From positions 2,666,001-2,730,000 of the forward strand of contig OZ218957.1 in the NCBI GenBank assembly GCA_965112735.1: a stretch of DNA of 64,000 bases, read 5' to 3'. Positions 12,112 to 23,700 of the stretch are shown one piece after another. Each line of letters begins with the position of its first letter. The first letter of the stretch is position 1. The DNA is from Phaeosaccion multiseriatum. Its lineage: Eukaryota; Ochrophyta, other classes. A program made the position numbers and the translations under genes. The notes beneath the pieces were generated by a model. That model had not been told where the DNA came from and ran no database searches. It saw only the letters and a program-made list of their open reading frames with translations.

Positions 12112-12861
12112 ATGTCGCTCGCCTTTGATGATACAGAGGCGGCTCGGGAAAGAATTCGGCAAGCTCAGCAGGTAGGGGAAGAGACTTTGCAGGGAGAGGA
12201 ACCCCCTTGACTTTCACTCACGTGAGCACCTGCTTGTTGCCTTCGCTGAACCTCCAGGCTGGGAAACCACCTCCTTGGCTCGGAGGTGGCATGGTTGTCG
12301 CTGCGCTCGCGTTTCTTTTTTGCTGTAAGTGCATGTGCAGAGAGAGAGGCGAGAGAAAAGAGAGAAAAAGAGATAAGACGCCTTAGTGTCCTTCTATTTT
12401 CCTCCCGCCCTCGACCTCCCCCCGCTCCCCTACTACTACTAACGTACTATACACGTTAGTGGCATCACCTGAGCTGCCTCGAACTTCCTCTCCCGATTCC
12501 CACTTGCGCGCTCGTATCAGGTTGCTGCTGGATGTGTATGCCAGACTACGATGACTGTAGCCGATGCCTCTGCCCGTGCCTGGTGAGTGAGCCCTCAAAT
12601 TGGCCCTTCCTCCCTCGCACCCACCCTCTCACCCACGCACTCACGCACCCGCCGCGGTAGGTGGATGAGCCGCAGGAGGAGGAAGCCGTGGTGGAACCGG
12701 GGCGACGAGAGTGGATGCATCGGACGCCTGCCGAAGTGGTGAGAGGGCCTGGCATCTCCCTGCGAGACAAGCCGGCAAAGTAAAAAGCAAAGTATAGAGC
12801 CCATGCTGTGACACCTGAATGAGCCCACTCGACACGAAACCCACACACAGGCGCCAGAGAG

Positions 12862-12892
<31 letters not shown>

Positions 12893-13487
12893 AAAAAAAT
12901 CTCATCATGTCTTGTTTACGCGTGGCTGTCGTTGTCTCCGCTCGTCCACTCTGCCGCCGCAGATCGGCACCAAGCTGTACTACCCAGAGAGCATCGCGGC
13001 GGCCGATGAAGAGGGGCAACTCGTCGAAATCCCCGAGCGCTACCGATATGGGGGCGTGGAGGTGGGTGAACTCGGGCTGTGGAGGGGTTCCCTCGTTCTC
13101 GAGGACGAACGTGCGACCCACCCCACCGCCCCTCCCAGACACGAGGACACACTCATGCGACTTTCCTTCGGGGAAGACGGACACACGCTTACAGGATCGG
13201 GCCAAGACACCGCCTTCGGGCCCTTCCTCATCAGCAAGGGCTCCTACTACCATGTCTACCCGGAGTCCGGCAATTGCGTGGTTGCCTTCGCGGCCAAGTA
13301 CGAGCGGGACCCGCGGAGGAAGCTCAGCTACCGAGGGGTGCTGAGGGGAAGGGCGGGGGGCGGGAACGTGTTCGTAAAGCGGTACGGAGCGGCGAGGAGA
13401 GTGCGCATTCTGCGGCGCCTGTTTATGAAAAAGACGCTCAAAGGCTCCTTTCGCCTCGAGTCTCTCGGGCCCGCGCCTGCTTCCTGA
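12112..13487 (+). CDS. One-pass membrane protein, paralogue C
   Basis: Family not recognised. Exons 12112-12171, 12258-12324, 12545-12582, 12661-12738 and 12963-13487; phases 0, 1, 0, 0 agree and give 255 residues. Short leader, then AGKPPPWLGGG with one hydrophobic segment (MVVAALAFLFC), a Cys cluster (DDCSRCLCPC), an acidic linker ending in RREWMHRTPAEV, and the family C-terminal domain: GLWRGSLVLEDER, MRLSFGEDG, LTGSGQD, SYRGVLRG, GNVFVKRY and LKGSFRL. It lies about 300 bp downstream of B in the same direction and looks like a tandem duplicate. The intron after the membrane segment is phase 1, as in A and B. Confidence 0.78.
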
Positions 13488-13617
13488 GCCTTGTTGAGCT
13501 GCCTGCCCTCATAGAGACAGACAGCCGCAGAGCAACTTATCTGTGAGAAATACGCACGAGCTCTTCTTTGTTTGAGCAGGTGGTCAATCTTATATCGGTT
13601 AATATCGCAGTGTTTAC

Positions 13618-13722
13618 GGTATGAGCCTCTACATGCTGCAATGGCTCAGATCGGAGGAGGTCATGTATCCCTGGGCCAGTGGGTACATGCCAATGGACAC
13701 CCCTGCGACTGCCAGGACTGAC
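13618..13722 (+). pseudogene. Fragment of F-box/ankyrin-like family (C-terminal end)
   Basis: Encodes LQWLRSEEVMYPW, then, after a deletion and frame change, the family tail QWVHANGHPCDCQD followed by a stop. The same block and tail end the copies at 18.2 kb and 48.2 kb, where 60 or more residues lie between the two pieces. It is an internally deleted relic. Confidence 0.75.
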
Positions 13723-14385
13723 GTTAGTGCATGGGTTGAGAGGGGATAGGGGTACCCGCACTGGCTGCTCTGCTGTGGTGCATGAAGGGAGAGTGTGCTC
13801 AGTATTGGGTGGCTGCCGACGAGCTTGTGGGTAGGGCTGGCGTGCCTTGGCTGGGTCTAGGGAGAAGCAGGGACGAAGGCGGACAATACGTCGAGTGCTG
13901 TTCTAGTGCTGCGCTTCTCAGGGGCAGCCACCCTTCGTTTGCTTGACAGGGCTGTTGCAGCCTCAAAGGGGGGCCGCAATGAGACCCTTACTCTTCTCGT
14001 CTCGCTCAGGCTTTCATGTACTCCGCATCTTTTCCCTTGAGAGTCTTAGCTAAGCGCCGCCACAGGGGGGACGGAGTAGTAAACCCCAGCAGAAAAAAAT
14101 TGTACTTCAATGTCCAATTAATTACATACTACGAAGTACTTTGGAAGCGAGAGCTCACGGGGAGGGGGGGGGCATTTGCCTCTCCCGCCCCTTTTCCTGC
14201 TTCCCGTCCTCTCCTGGCTGAAGCAAGAGAAGGCCCACGGGAGTGACTCGCGCCACTCTCCTTCGCTCTTCTCATCAGAGAAGAGGTCCCATGCAGCAGC
14301 AGCCGGGGCAGAGGATAGATACCGTTGGCCATCAAGTCTTTGCGCCTTCAGACAACCTTGACCCCTATGGATCAAGCAACTGCCT

Positions 14386-15225
14386 CAAGACTTTCGCACA
14401 CGGCTGTCATCGCGGGGCGGCACCATCAGTCCTGGCAATCGCAGGGGTGTCCATTGGCCTGTAGCTACCCACTGCTTCACCTCCTCAAAAATGGCAGGGT
14501 CCACTACATGTCCCTGCACCCGTCCCCGCTCTCTAACAAGTTGCGCCGCGTTTTTTTCGACTGCCCTACTCCATCCGAAGGGGCCTGGCTGGCTCAGAAG
14601 ATCTCATGGCCGCAGCGCACGTGCAGCGCCTGCCTTCCACGACATAGATTCAGATGAAGAACCAGCTGCAATGAATCGACGTCGTGGGTTCTTCATCTGA
14701 GTCGATGTCGTGGAACGCAGGCGCTGCACGTGCGCTGCGGCCATGAGATCTTCTGACCCAGGCCCCTTCGGATGGAGTAGGGCAGTCGACAAAAACGCGG
14801 CGCAACTTGTTAGAGAACGGGGACGGGTGCAAAGGGGATACCAGCTACACAAGAGAACGTGGAGCAGAGTAGCTGTGGGCATAACTGACTGTCCCAGCCA
14901 GGGACACATGACTTCCTCTGAGCGGAGCGATTTCACCACAGAGAGGCTCTTGGCGTGACGTACGGCGAAATGGCAGACACCATCATCCCAGCCATCTGCA
15001 CAGCTCCCTTGCGTTTGCATGAAACCATTGCAGCACTTCCAAATTGCCCTTGTGCGCCGCCCGTAGAGCCACACTTCTCCACCCACTCCATCCCTGTGTC
15101 ACCTCCATCTGGGCTCTGACGTTGGGATGGTGCAGCGCCCACTCAATCCCCGATAGAATAGTGCAAGGTAGTATTTGTGATAATCCACTCGAGCATCTCC
15201 AGCTTTACCTCCGACGGGCATCTCT
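14386..15225 (-). pseudogene. F-box/ankyrin-like relic interrupted by a palindrome
   Basis: Read on the minus strand, it gives KLEMLEW, then HPNVRAQME, GNLEVLQWFHANARELCRW, and after a frameshift DGVCHFAVRHAKSLSVVKSLRSEEVMCPW. These match, in order, the copy at 48.2 kb (HPKVRRLME, GHLQVLQWLHANARELCRW, SLSVLKWLRSEEIMCPW). The homology breaks at the palindrome (14,515-14,831) and resumes as PAIFEEVKQWV and an out-of-frame NGHPCDCQD tail near 14,390-14,490. In-frame stops and at least two frameshifts show it is not functional. Confidence 0.75.
14515..14831. mobile_element. Large palindrome (fold-back element candidate)
   Basis: The left arm (14,515-14,663) and right arm (14,687-14,831) are near-perfect reverse complements of about 147 bp with a 23-bp spacer; outer ends begin TGCACCCGTCCCC. 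A few mismatches and one 4-bp indel separate the arms. It sits inside a gene relic whose homology resumes on the far side, so it looks inserted. No coding sequence and no convincing target duplication were seen. It could be a fold-back or MITE-like element, or an inverted duplication from repair. Confidence 0.75.
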
Positions 15226-15447
15226 CCTTACCCCAGGGGCATCTCTCCTTGTCGGGCAGGTCCTCCGTCCGCAGCCATTATTAAAAGGAGCCTTTACATT
15301 GTGAAGAAGAAGAAGAAAGGTGTGTCTAAAAGTAACGCCTGTTTCACTGACATACTGTGAGCCGTTGATTTTCGTTGATTTGATTTCGCTGTTCCCGTCT
15401 TTGCCCTTTCGGCCTCGCAATACCTTCATTGCTACCAGGGGAGGGGT

Positions 15448-17638
15448 ATGGCGAAGATGAAAGAGGGTGGGGGGATGGAAACGCGGGTACAGAAGCTCAG
15501 TTTACAGCTCATTGCCCAGGGAAACGAGGGAGACCTGTCATCAGACGAAGGGTGAGAAAAAAACCTTCTAACCTTTGCTGCTCCGCCCGTCGGGGTGGCC
15601 GCCTTGCCTTGCTGCCTTTGCTGATCCTCTCTCTCGCTCTCTCTCCTCTTTGCATTTTTCGTGCCCACCACCACCCATCATCAGAGTGGCAGCCTTTCTG
15701 GAGAGTACACAACTGCGCCTCTCGTGGCTGCAGATCGGCCGTATTGCAAACATGGACATGTTCTCGCAGCTACAGGTCAGTGCTCTCCGAGGAATTGCCG
15801 AAAGAAACACAGACATTTTTCTTCGACTCCCATATGCCCTTCACCCATTACCCTCTCTTTGCATAGAACCCCTCGTGCACGGCCCCCATCCACCTCCATC
15901 ACCCACCAACTCACGGTCCCATGCTCTCCCTCTTGCGCAAACTTGGGGGGCTACTTGCTGCACCTCATCTCCTCCTATCCACACCTTCTCCCTCATGCAA
16001 CAACAACAACAACAATCACCACTACCAATCAGGAGCTCTACCTGCAGCACAATCGCATCTCCGTCATTGATGAGCTGGACTGCTGCACCAACCTGCGCTT
16101 CCTGTCCCTGGGCCACAACAACATCTCCCGCCTACAGGGCCTAAGGCAACTGAACAGGCTGGCCCTACTGGACCTGCAGCACAACCTGATAGATGAGATT
16201 GAGGATTACCGAGAGCTCCCCGGAGCCTCCCTGTCCATCCTGGACCTCACTGGCAACAGCTGCTGCGAAAAGTCGGGCTATCAAGAGGCGGTTACGTCGC
16301 AATGCCCCATGCTGCGGGTAAGAAAGTGTGCAAGCAACTCGAACTATCCCCTCCCATGCCTCCTAGCTCTGCTATTCACAACGAAGGCTTGCTCTCGTTC
16401 TCCCTTCCTCCCTCCCTCACTCCGTTCTTTCATCTCCCCCCCCCCCCCCGCCTTTGCTGCGCAGAGCCTCGACGGAATGGAGCTGGGAGAGCCTCCAACC
16501 AGTGCCGGAGTAGGCCTAGGTACAGGTGTTGGAAGGGGCACACACAGAGCGAGGCAGAGAGAGGCAGTGGCAGCGGCAGTGAAAGAGGAAGAGGCAACGA
16601 ATGTGACAACCCTCCATGTGACCATCAACAGTGACGATGGTCGGCCGTGCAGAGTAGAGGTGCTGCAATTCAGAGCGGAGGAAGAGGAGGGGAAGGGAGG
16701 GTGGGAGCGCATAGCAGCGGGCTTTTGCAAGGAGCATGACATGGAGGGAGAAGAGGAGGCCCTGTTGGACGAGATGAGACAGGCCGTTATGACCGAAGGA
16801 GGAGGAGGAGGAGGAGGAGGAGGAGGAGGAGGAGGAGGAGGAGGAGGACGAGGACGAGGACGAGGAGGAGGAGGAGGAGGAGGAGGAGGAGGAGGAGGAG
16901 GAGGAGGAGGAGGAGGAGGAGGAGGAGGAGGAGGAGGAGGAGGAGGAGGAGGAGGAGGAGGAGGAGGAGGAGGAGGAGGAGGCTTTCACCGTGGAGGGGC
17001 AGTAGGGAGGAAAGGGGTGGGCCAAGACGATGAATGGCGTGACGACGATGATGAAGGAGCGAGAGGTGCGGAGGAGACCAAGGGGGAGACTAGAGAGGAG
17101 AGAGAGACCGGGACACTGGCATTGGGCTCTGCCACAGAAGAGGATATGCAGGAGAGGGGTAACAGGCAAGGGCTTGAAGTTGAAGGCACAGAGCAAAGCG
17201 GCGGAGGAGGGGGAGGAGGAGGAGGAGGAGGAGGAGGAGGAGGAGGAGGAGGAGGAGGAGGAGGAGGAGGAGGAGGAGGAGGAGGAGGAGCAGTGGAAAG
17301 CAATCAGGTGGAAGGGTCTGAGGAGCTGCCGCCCGCCCCTCCGCACGGAGGAGGTGAGGTGCTCAAGGCGTTAAGCGCGCTGGATAGGGCCAACGAGAGG
17401 ATGGGGCAGGAGAGCCTCAAGGCATTTCAGCGAGAAAAGGACCAGGTAGGTGGGAGGAGGGAGGGAGACGCACACCTACTCAGCACAAGCCGTGAAGTGT
17501 GGGCACGAAGAGAGGGAAACCCGGCGGCAGCAGGGAGGGGGGGGTAGCTGAGGATTGGATGCATGATTGAGGCACACCAGGGGCCCTCCCCTCTGGCTGG
17601 GCTCGAAGCTCGGCAGGCTAGTCCGTGCAATACCTGAC

Positions 17639-17695
<57 letters not shown>

Positions 17696-18190
17696 GTCTG
17701 TCTGTCTGTCTGTCTCTCGTCTCCTAACCCCTCCTGCCCCCTTCTTCCGTCCTTACCTCCTCTCCCCGCCCGCGCCTGATCGTCCTCCTTCTTTGTTGGC
17801 GAATGGGGTGGACCAAAACCCCGCTGCTGTCTCTGTATCACCAACTGCTGTCCCACCCCGCTGCAGATAGTGTCCTCTGTAAGGGCCCGTGTCGCCAAGG
17901 CCAGGCATCTCGCAGGCGGCAGGCAGCAGCAAGAGGCAGAGGTGCGGCGGTTGCTTGCAGAGGCGAGGGCAGTGTTTAGAGCCGGGGCGGAGCAGGCCAA
18001 GAGTGACAATAGGAAGATGGCAGCAGACGCGAGGAGCAGGACGGAGGCGTGGTTTGGGGAGGGACGGAGGAGCAGAGGGGTGGGGGTGGAAGCGGAGGGA
18101 GGGGCGGAGGTGGAAGGGGAGGGAGGGGAGGGAGGGGGGGAAGTGATGGGACTGAAGGGATCGGGAGAGAGCCTGGTTCGACGCGTGTAA
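15448..18190 (+). CDS. LRRC46-like leucine-rich repeat protein
   Basis: Exons 15448-15551, 15685-15775, 16033-16317, 16465-17445 and 17867-18190; phases 2, 0, 0, 0 agree and give 594 residues. Residues about 40-165 carry SDS22-type leucine-rich repeats (ELYLQHNRISVI, LRFLSLGHNNISRL, LALLDLQHNLIDEI) and an LRR cap ending LSILDLTGNSC...YQEAV...P.L.SLDG. The order and the GNSC/YREAV/LDG cap resemble vertebrate LRRC46, a sperm-flagellum protein; a dynein-assembly LRR protein is a less good fit. The C-terminal half is acidic, has two poly-Gly runs encoded by GGA repeats (16798-16982, 17200-17290), and ends in a basic coiled-coil-like region. Near its end it abuts an F-box/ankyrin-like pseudogene. 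The start is the first Met of an exon ending at a good donor. Confidence 0.75.
17640..17715 (+). repeat. Intronic (TCTG)n/(TC)n microsatellite
   Basis: Pyrimidine-rich repeat on the sense strand of intron 4 of the LRR gene, upstream of the 3' splice site at 17,866. Confidence 0.9.
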
Positions 18191-18194
18191 AGAG

Positions 18195-19020
18195 CCCCAT
18201 CGGCGGCGGCACATCATACCCGCATTGCCCTGTGGAAGGGACACTACAGACGTCTCTATCCGGTCAAAAGGACCCGAGTCAGGAGAGTGATAGAGTCAGC
18301 GGAGCGCTTGAGGTGGGCCAGGAAGTACGGCTATGAGCTGAGCGTGCGGACGTTTCGAGCTGCGGCACGGTACGGAGATGTGCGCGTGTGCAAGGCTCTT
18401 CACAGCATGGGCTGTGCCTGGGATGAGAGAGTGTGTAGGGCTGCTACGAGGAATGAAAGCATCCTCCAGTGGCTGCGGACGGAGGAACTACCCGGCAAGC
18501 AGAGGTACCCGTGGGATGGATGCGTGTGTGAGGAAGCAGCTTTTCTGGGGAAGCTGGAGATGCTGGAGTGGATGCTCGGAGTAGAGGTGAATGCGCCATT
18601 TGGTTCTTCGATTTGGAGGAGACTTACTGTGTCGGGGCGTCTTCCTGTGGTGGAGTGGGTGTTGCAACATCCCAAGGTCAGAGCTCGGATGGAGTGCAGG
18701 GCAGACAACACTCCGTGGAGTGCTGGGGCGTATTGGGCGGCCGGAGCAGACAATCTGGAAGTGCTGCAATGACTGCATGCAAACGCACGGGAGCCGTGCT
18801 TCTGGGATGCACGTGTGTGTCGTTCCGCAGTTTATACCGCCAAGAGCCTCTCCGTCCTCAAATGGCTCCGATCGGACGAGGTCATTTCCCCTTCTCCCTC
18901 TCCTGCCCACAGTATTGGAAAGACGTCTATGGTGATGAATGGGATATGCCCCCTGCCGCCGTGGAGGAGACGAAGCAGTGGGTGCACGCCAATGGACACC
19001 CCTGCGAATGCCAGAACTGA
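18195..19020 (+). pseudogene. F-box/ankyrin-like gene with a nonsense codon and frameshift
   Basis: Homologous along its length to the copy at 48.2 kb: HYRRLYP, ESAERLRWARKYGYELSVRTF, AARYGDVRVCKALHSMGCAWDE, ILQWLRTEE, GKLEMLEWML, VVEWVLQHPKVRARME, NLEVLQ. At 18,770 the conserved Trp codon of LQWLHAN is TGA. The homology then continues as LHANAR, SLSVLKWLRSDEV, and, after a frame change near 18,895, YWKDVYGDEWDMPPAAVEETKQWVHANGHPCECQN and a stop at 19,018-19,020. The N-terminal F-box-like part is missing, cut off at the 3' end of the LRR gene. A truncated product from 18,287 is possible but unlikely to be the original gene. Confidence 0.75.
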
Positions 19021-19283
19021 CTGAGCAGACGAAGACGAGGCTCTATTTTCATCCCACGTGTCAGCACCAGAGCCCTCAAGTACAGCAGGGCGTACAACAC
19101 CTCCCCGCCCTCTTCCTTCCCGATGCAAGCAAAAAGGGACACCCAGTCGGGGGTTGTCTCACTTTGCCGTGCAGCTGCGGGCCCATCAATGGCCGCGGTT
19201 CTCGTCCAGCCATGTACACAGAGAGACTTGTGGTGTAAAGTAAACTGAGACAAGCTATACGGTACGACTCCTTTGAGATCCAG

Positions 19284-20680
19284 TCAGATGGCCGATGGTC
19301 GAATGGTGCCGCTGCCGCCGCCGCTGCTGCTGCTGCTGCCGCCCCCTCCCGTGGCAAAGAAGCCAAGTTTGCTGAAAAACTTCTTGCCCTTGCTGGCACC
19401 GCTCTCCGTCGCTTTGGCCGCCGCCGTCGCCGCCTCTTCCGCCGCTGCTCTCTGCTCCGCCCCCGACACGCCCCCCCCCGCCCTAGACGCATGCACTGCC
19501 CCTGTCCCTCCCTCGGCCGCCGAGGTCCGCCTGCCTCCCCCGCCGCCACCCCTCACTGTCTTGACGAGGCTGCCCTGCCCCGCCCCTGTGCCCCCGCGGA
19601 TGGCCCTTTTGCCGTGAAAGGAGGCGGTGGGTTGGAGGGCCTGGTGGTGAGGCCCACTGCCACCGCCGGACCCTCCGCTACCGCCGCTAAAGGAGGGTAC
19701 CTGCAGCGTTATATACTCCTTGAGCTTCTTAACCTGTACACAAAGAGGCATCCAGAGGCATCCAGAGGCATCCAGAGGGGCAGGCAGGGGGGGGGGGGGG
19801 GTCAGCGAGCAAGAGGAGGAAACAGGCCGGGGCTGTCGAGCTCGAGTCGACTTGGTAGGTACACTGATGATCCTCCCTTCCGTCTGTGGTATGCAGAGAT
19901 CCACAGGCCAACAGGAGACGGGCAGGCAGACAGATAGACAGAGACACTGTCGCAGACAGACATGCAGATACACAGGACAGACCGACGGGACAGACCGACG
20001 CACCTCCTCGTTGTGGTTGTCCGCGAGCTGGTCCATGTTGGCAAGGATGGCGTTCTTGTTGTCCTCGAGCTGGGCGATGCGCCGGTCCCTCAGCGACACC
20101 TTCTTGCCGAACTCCTTATTGTCGAGCTCCATCTGGGCAAGCTTACGCAGCAACTGTCTGTGCACCGCCACCAGCTGCTCCAGCCGCTGCCGTAGGGACG
20201 TGTTTTGTTTGTCAAACAGTGCCAGTTTCTTGTCGTGCGCCTCATTCCCGGTGGGTGCGGCCGCCAGCTCCTCGAGGAGCTTCTGCTGGCCCTGAATCTT
20301 TTCCTGCTGCAGGAGCACGTCCTGTGTACACACAAAGACACGCACGCACACACGTTAACAGTATGCAACATACGCATAGGAGTATGAGCGTGACGAAGCT
20401 GGGCGTGGTACAGAGAGAGACGGAGAGAGACCGAGAGAGGGACTCAACCGCCGCTCAATCGCAGCAGTAGCGGTAGCAGCAGCACGCAGCGAAGAGAAGC
20501 TCTCAATGGGCGCAATATTCAGACACGACTTCTCATGGCCCCGCAGCGTTGTACTGCTCTCTTTGTACTGCTCTGCCCATATGCCTCTGCTCTCCCCTTC
20601 CCCCTAGCAGCATCCCCCCCCTTTCATCGACTTCATCAAAAAAGTTGCTCTCTCCATTCACATCGAAAACCAGCAGTGGC

Positions 20681-20715
<35 letters not shown>

Positions 20716-23700
20716 ACAACACCACCATCGTCAACGACAACGACACGCCCCCTCCTCCTCACCTTGGTTAGTCGAGAGCGCTGCACCTCGCTGTCCTGTA
20801 ACCGCCGCTCAAAGTCCCTTCTGGCGTCCGACACAGAGTGGCTGGCCTCTCGCAGCTGCTCAGTGAACGCCTCCACCTCGCTCTGCCACTCGGTCTCCTT
20901 GGCCTTGAGCAGCTCTGCCACGATGGCGTCCACTTCAACACCATCCGGCAACAGCTGCCTTTTGGAGCCGCCATCGGCTGGCCACTTGGCCCCTGCTGCT
21001 GTGTCGGTTGGGGTGCCAGTTTGTGGGGGGGGAGGTGGGGGCAGTGGGCTGGAGGACTCCTGCTGCTGCTGCTGCTGCTGTCCAACGTTGCTCTGCTCCA
21101 CCGCATCCCCCGTGACCATTCGGAGCTCCGCTGCGAGTCTGCCGTTCTCAGCTGACAGCTTCTCCACATCCAGCCTCATCTGCAGAGACAGAGAGAAGGA
21201 AAGGAGACAGAGAAGGAGGGAGGGAGGGATGGTGAGGGACGGAGGGGGGAGGGAATGAGGGGAAGCGAAAAGTGGGAGTAGTACACTGAAGTCGATTCGC
21301 CATCATTCCTCTCCGAGAGGCCTTCACCAGAGCCTCAGCAGCAGCTCCAGTAGGGCAGGCCGGAGGCTGAGTGTGAGCGCACTCTCCAGTCCTCAGCACC
21401 ACCCGTGCCCAGTCAAAGGCCCCCTCACTGCCTTCGGTGTGATTCATTCATACCTCCCCTCTGCTACTGCTGTCGCTGCTGCTCCTTGCCCAGCCAACAC
21501 ACCCTAAACACGCAGCGAGAAGTATACACACACACATGCACACACGCATACACACACATACACACACGCACACACACACATACACACACGCATACACACA
21601 CGCACACACATACACACACACACGCACGCACCTCGGTGAGGTCGAACTTTGCCTTGTCCTCCGCCTCCCGCACCCGATCCCTCTGCCCCTGTATCTCCCT
21701 CTGCAGCTCGGAGGCCTGCCCCGCCGCGTCCTCTGCCTGCAGCGCCAGAGCCCCGCACTGGGCCTGTGCCTCCTCCATCACACGGGACAGCTCTGCCTCC
21801 TTGTCGCTGAGCATGTCGCTGAGTTTGGCCGTCTCCTTGTGGGCACGTTTGGACTCCTGCTGCTCCTCCTCCAGCTCCCGCTCTAGCTGCGCCATCTGTG
21901 AATGGAGGGGATGAATGGTGAGGATCGTGTGGTGCGTGCGCGCGAGACAGTTGAAAGAGTCAATCAATCGAATCCCAACCCTACTACTCACAGCTAATCG
22001 TATTCAAACCGAGATACCCCCCAACCCTAGCCCTCCATCTCTACGGAGCACCAACAAGTTACCTTTTCTGCCATTTGCTGCAGCGCCGCCGCCGCCGCGC
22101 CTCCCTCCTCCAAGTCAGAGCCCGGCTCCGACGGTGTGTCGTCTGCCTTACCCTGTCCATCTGCTGCCTTCCCCTTCTCCTGCCCCCCGCCCTCCCCCGT
22201 GTGCTGCCCCCCCTCCGGCCCAGACTCTCCCGACTCTCCCCCATGTGCCTCCACTCCAGCGGTGGCGGTTTCCAAGTCGTTGTTGCTGTGCGAACCTCTG
22301 CGCTTCTTGAGCTGTGCCTCCAGCGTGGCAGTGTACGCCATCTGCAGCTCAAGCGCGCTTTCTGCCTTGGCCAGCAGCTTGGCCAGCTCCGCCACCGTTC
22401 GCGTCTCATTCACCACAGCCTTGTTCTCAATGCGCTTGGCCCTTTGTCCAAAGCGCAGCGTGCTAAGCGTCTCCGAGGCGTTGAAGCTGCTCGGGCTGCA
22501 ATTGATGACCAGACACGTCTTACTGTTGCCTCCCAGGCTGTTCTGGAGCACGCGTGTGAGCTTTGAGTCTCGGTAGGGGACGTGCGCGTTTTTGCCATCT
22601 GTAAGTGCGTTGATGACCAACCCCAAGGCCGAGAGAGACTTGTTGATTGTTTTGGCCTCCTCCAGCACCTTGAGAGACGGGCACAGAGAGAGGAGCAGGA
22701 AGGGGCAAGAGAGAAGGAGGGCGGGGGAGGGAGGGGCACGCGAGGACCAGAGAGAGGCAGACAGCGGCAGGGGCAGGGGGTTAGAAGAGAGTGAGGGGGG
22801 AGGGGAGATGAGGCGAGTATCTTCACACCCTCTCTCACTCACCTTCTCTCTAACCGCCCCCCTCTCTCCTATCTGTCTCCCTCTCTCGTCCCCCTTCCCT
22901 CCCTCCCTCTCTCTCTCAATCAGCCCAGCCTATCCACGAATCCACCCGCTCCCATCTCCTCCCTCTCGTCCCCATCCACTCCCCCATCCACTGCCATCTC
23001 TCCTCCCTCTATCCCACCTGTCCCGAGGCGTGTGTCTTCTTGACCATCTCACTGCCCGCGAGATCAACCATGTACAGACAACCCGTCATGGTCTTGCCCG
23101 AATCAGTGTCGGTCTGCACCACGGTAATAATGAACACGGAGTGGGACCGAGACGAGCCCTGGTTCATGCCTGGGCAGATGGGGGGAGGAGGGGGGGGGGG
23201 GGATGGTGAGAGAAGGGGAGAGATCCGCTTGCTGGAGGGACTCCTGCGTGATGGCGCCTTCCGTCAAATACAAGTACATATACATTCCGTCGCATACAAA
23301 TACAAACTACATTCCGTCATTCATTCCGCCATTCATTCCGTCAGTCTGTACCTGTCGCTGCCACCATCCTGTTGCTCGCTCCCATAGCCATCACGTCCTG
23401 CACGCACACACCCACATAGACACAAAGGGGGAGAACGAGAGACAGAGAGACAAGAGGCGAGAGACAGGGAGAGGAAGGACGCAAATACGCAGAGAGACAC
23501 CGTATGAGTTAGAGGCACATGGGCAGAGAGACGCAGTGGGTGAGAGGCGTATGGGCAGAGAGACAAGAGTGAGGGACATGCATATGGACAGAGAAATAGG
23601 GAGGCTCCTTCTCCTCGGAACGCCCCTGGGCAGGGGGCGGCACAGCAGGTCTTGTCTCTGGACAGGACAACTGCCAGAGGGACAGCTCCCGTCCTGATTC

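Larger units (their letters stand above)
13488..15447. other. 2-kb intergenic stretch with gene relics
   Basis: Between paralogue C and the LRR gene. It carries two fragments of the F-box/ankyrin-like family (listed separately) and a large palindrome. I see no intact gene here. The last 220 bp before 15,448 should hold the LRR gene promoter. Confidence 0.6.

Noticed and set aside
12546-13253. 235-codon minus-strand frame
   Set aside because: Mirror frame of paralogue C, whose exons are supported by homology and intron phase on the plus strand.
16516-17346. 276-codon minus-strand poly-Ser frame
   Set aside because: Complement of the GGA repeats coding poly-Gly in the LRR gene.
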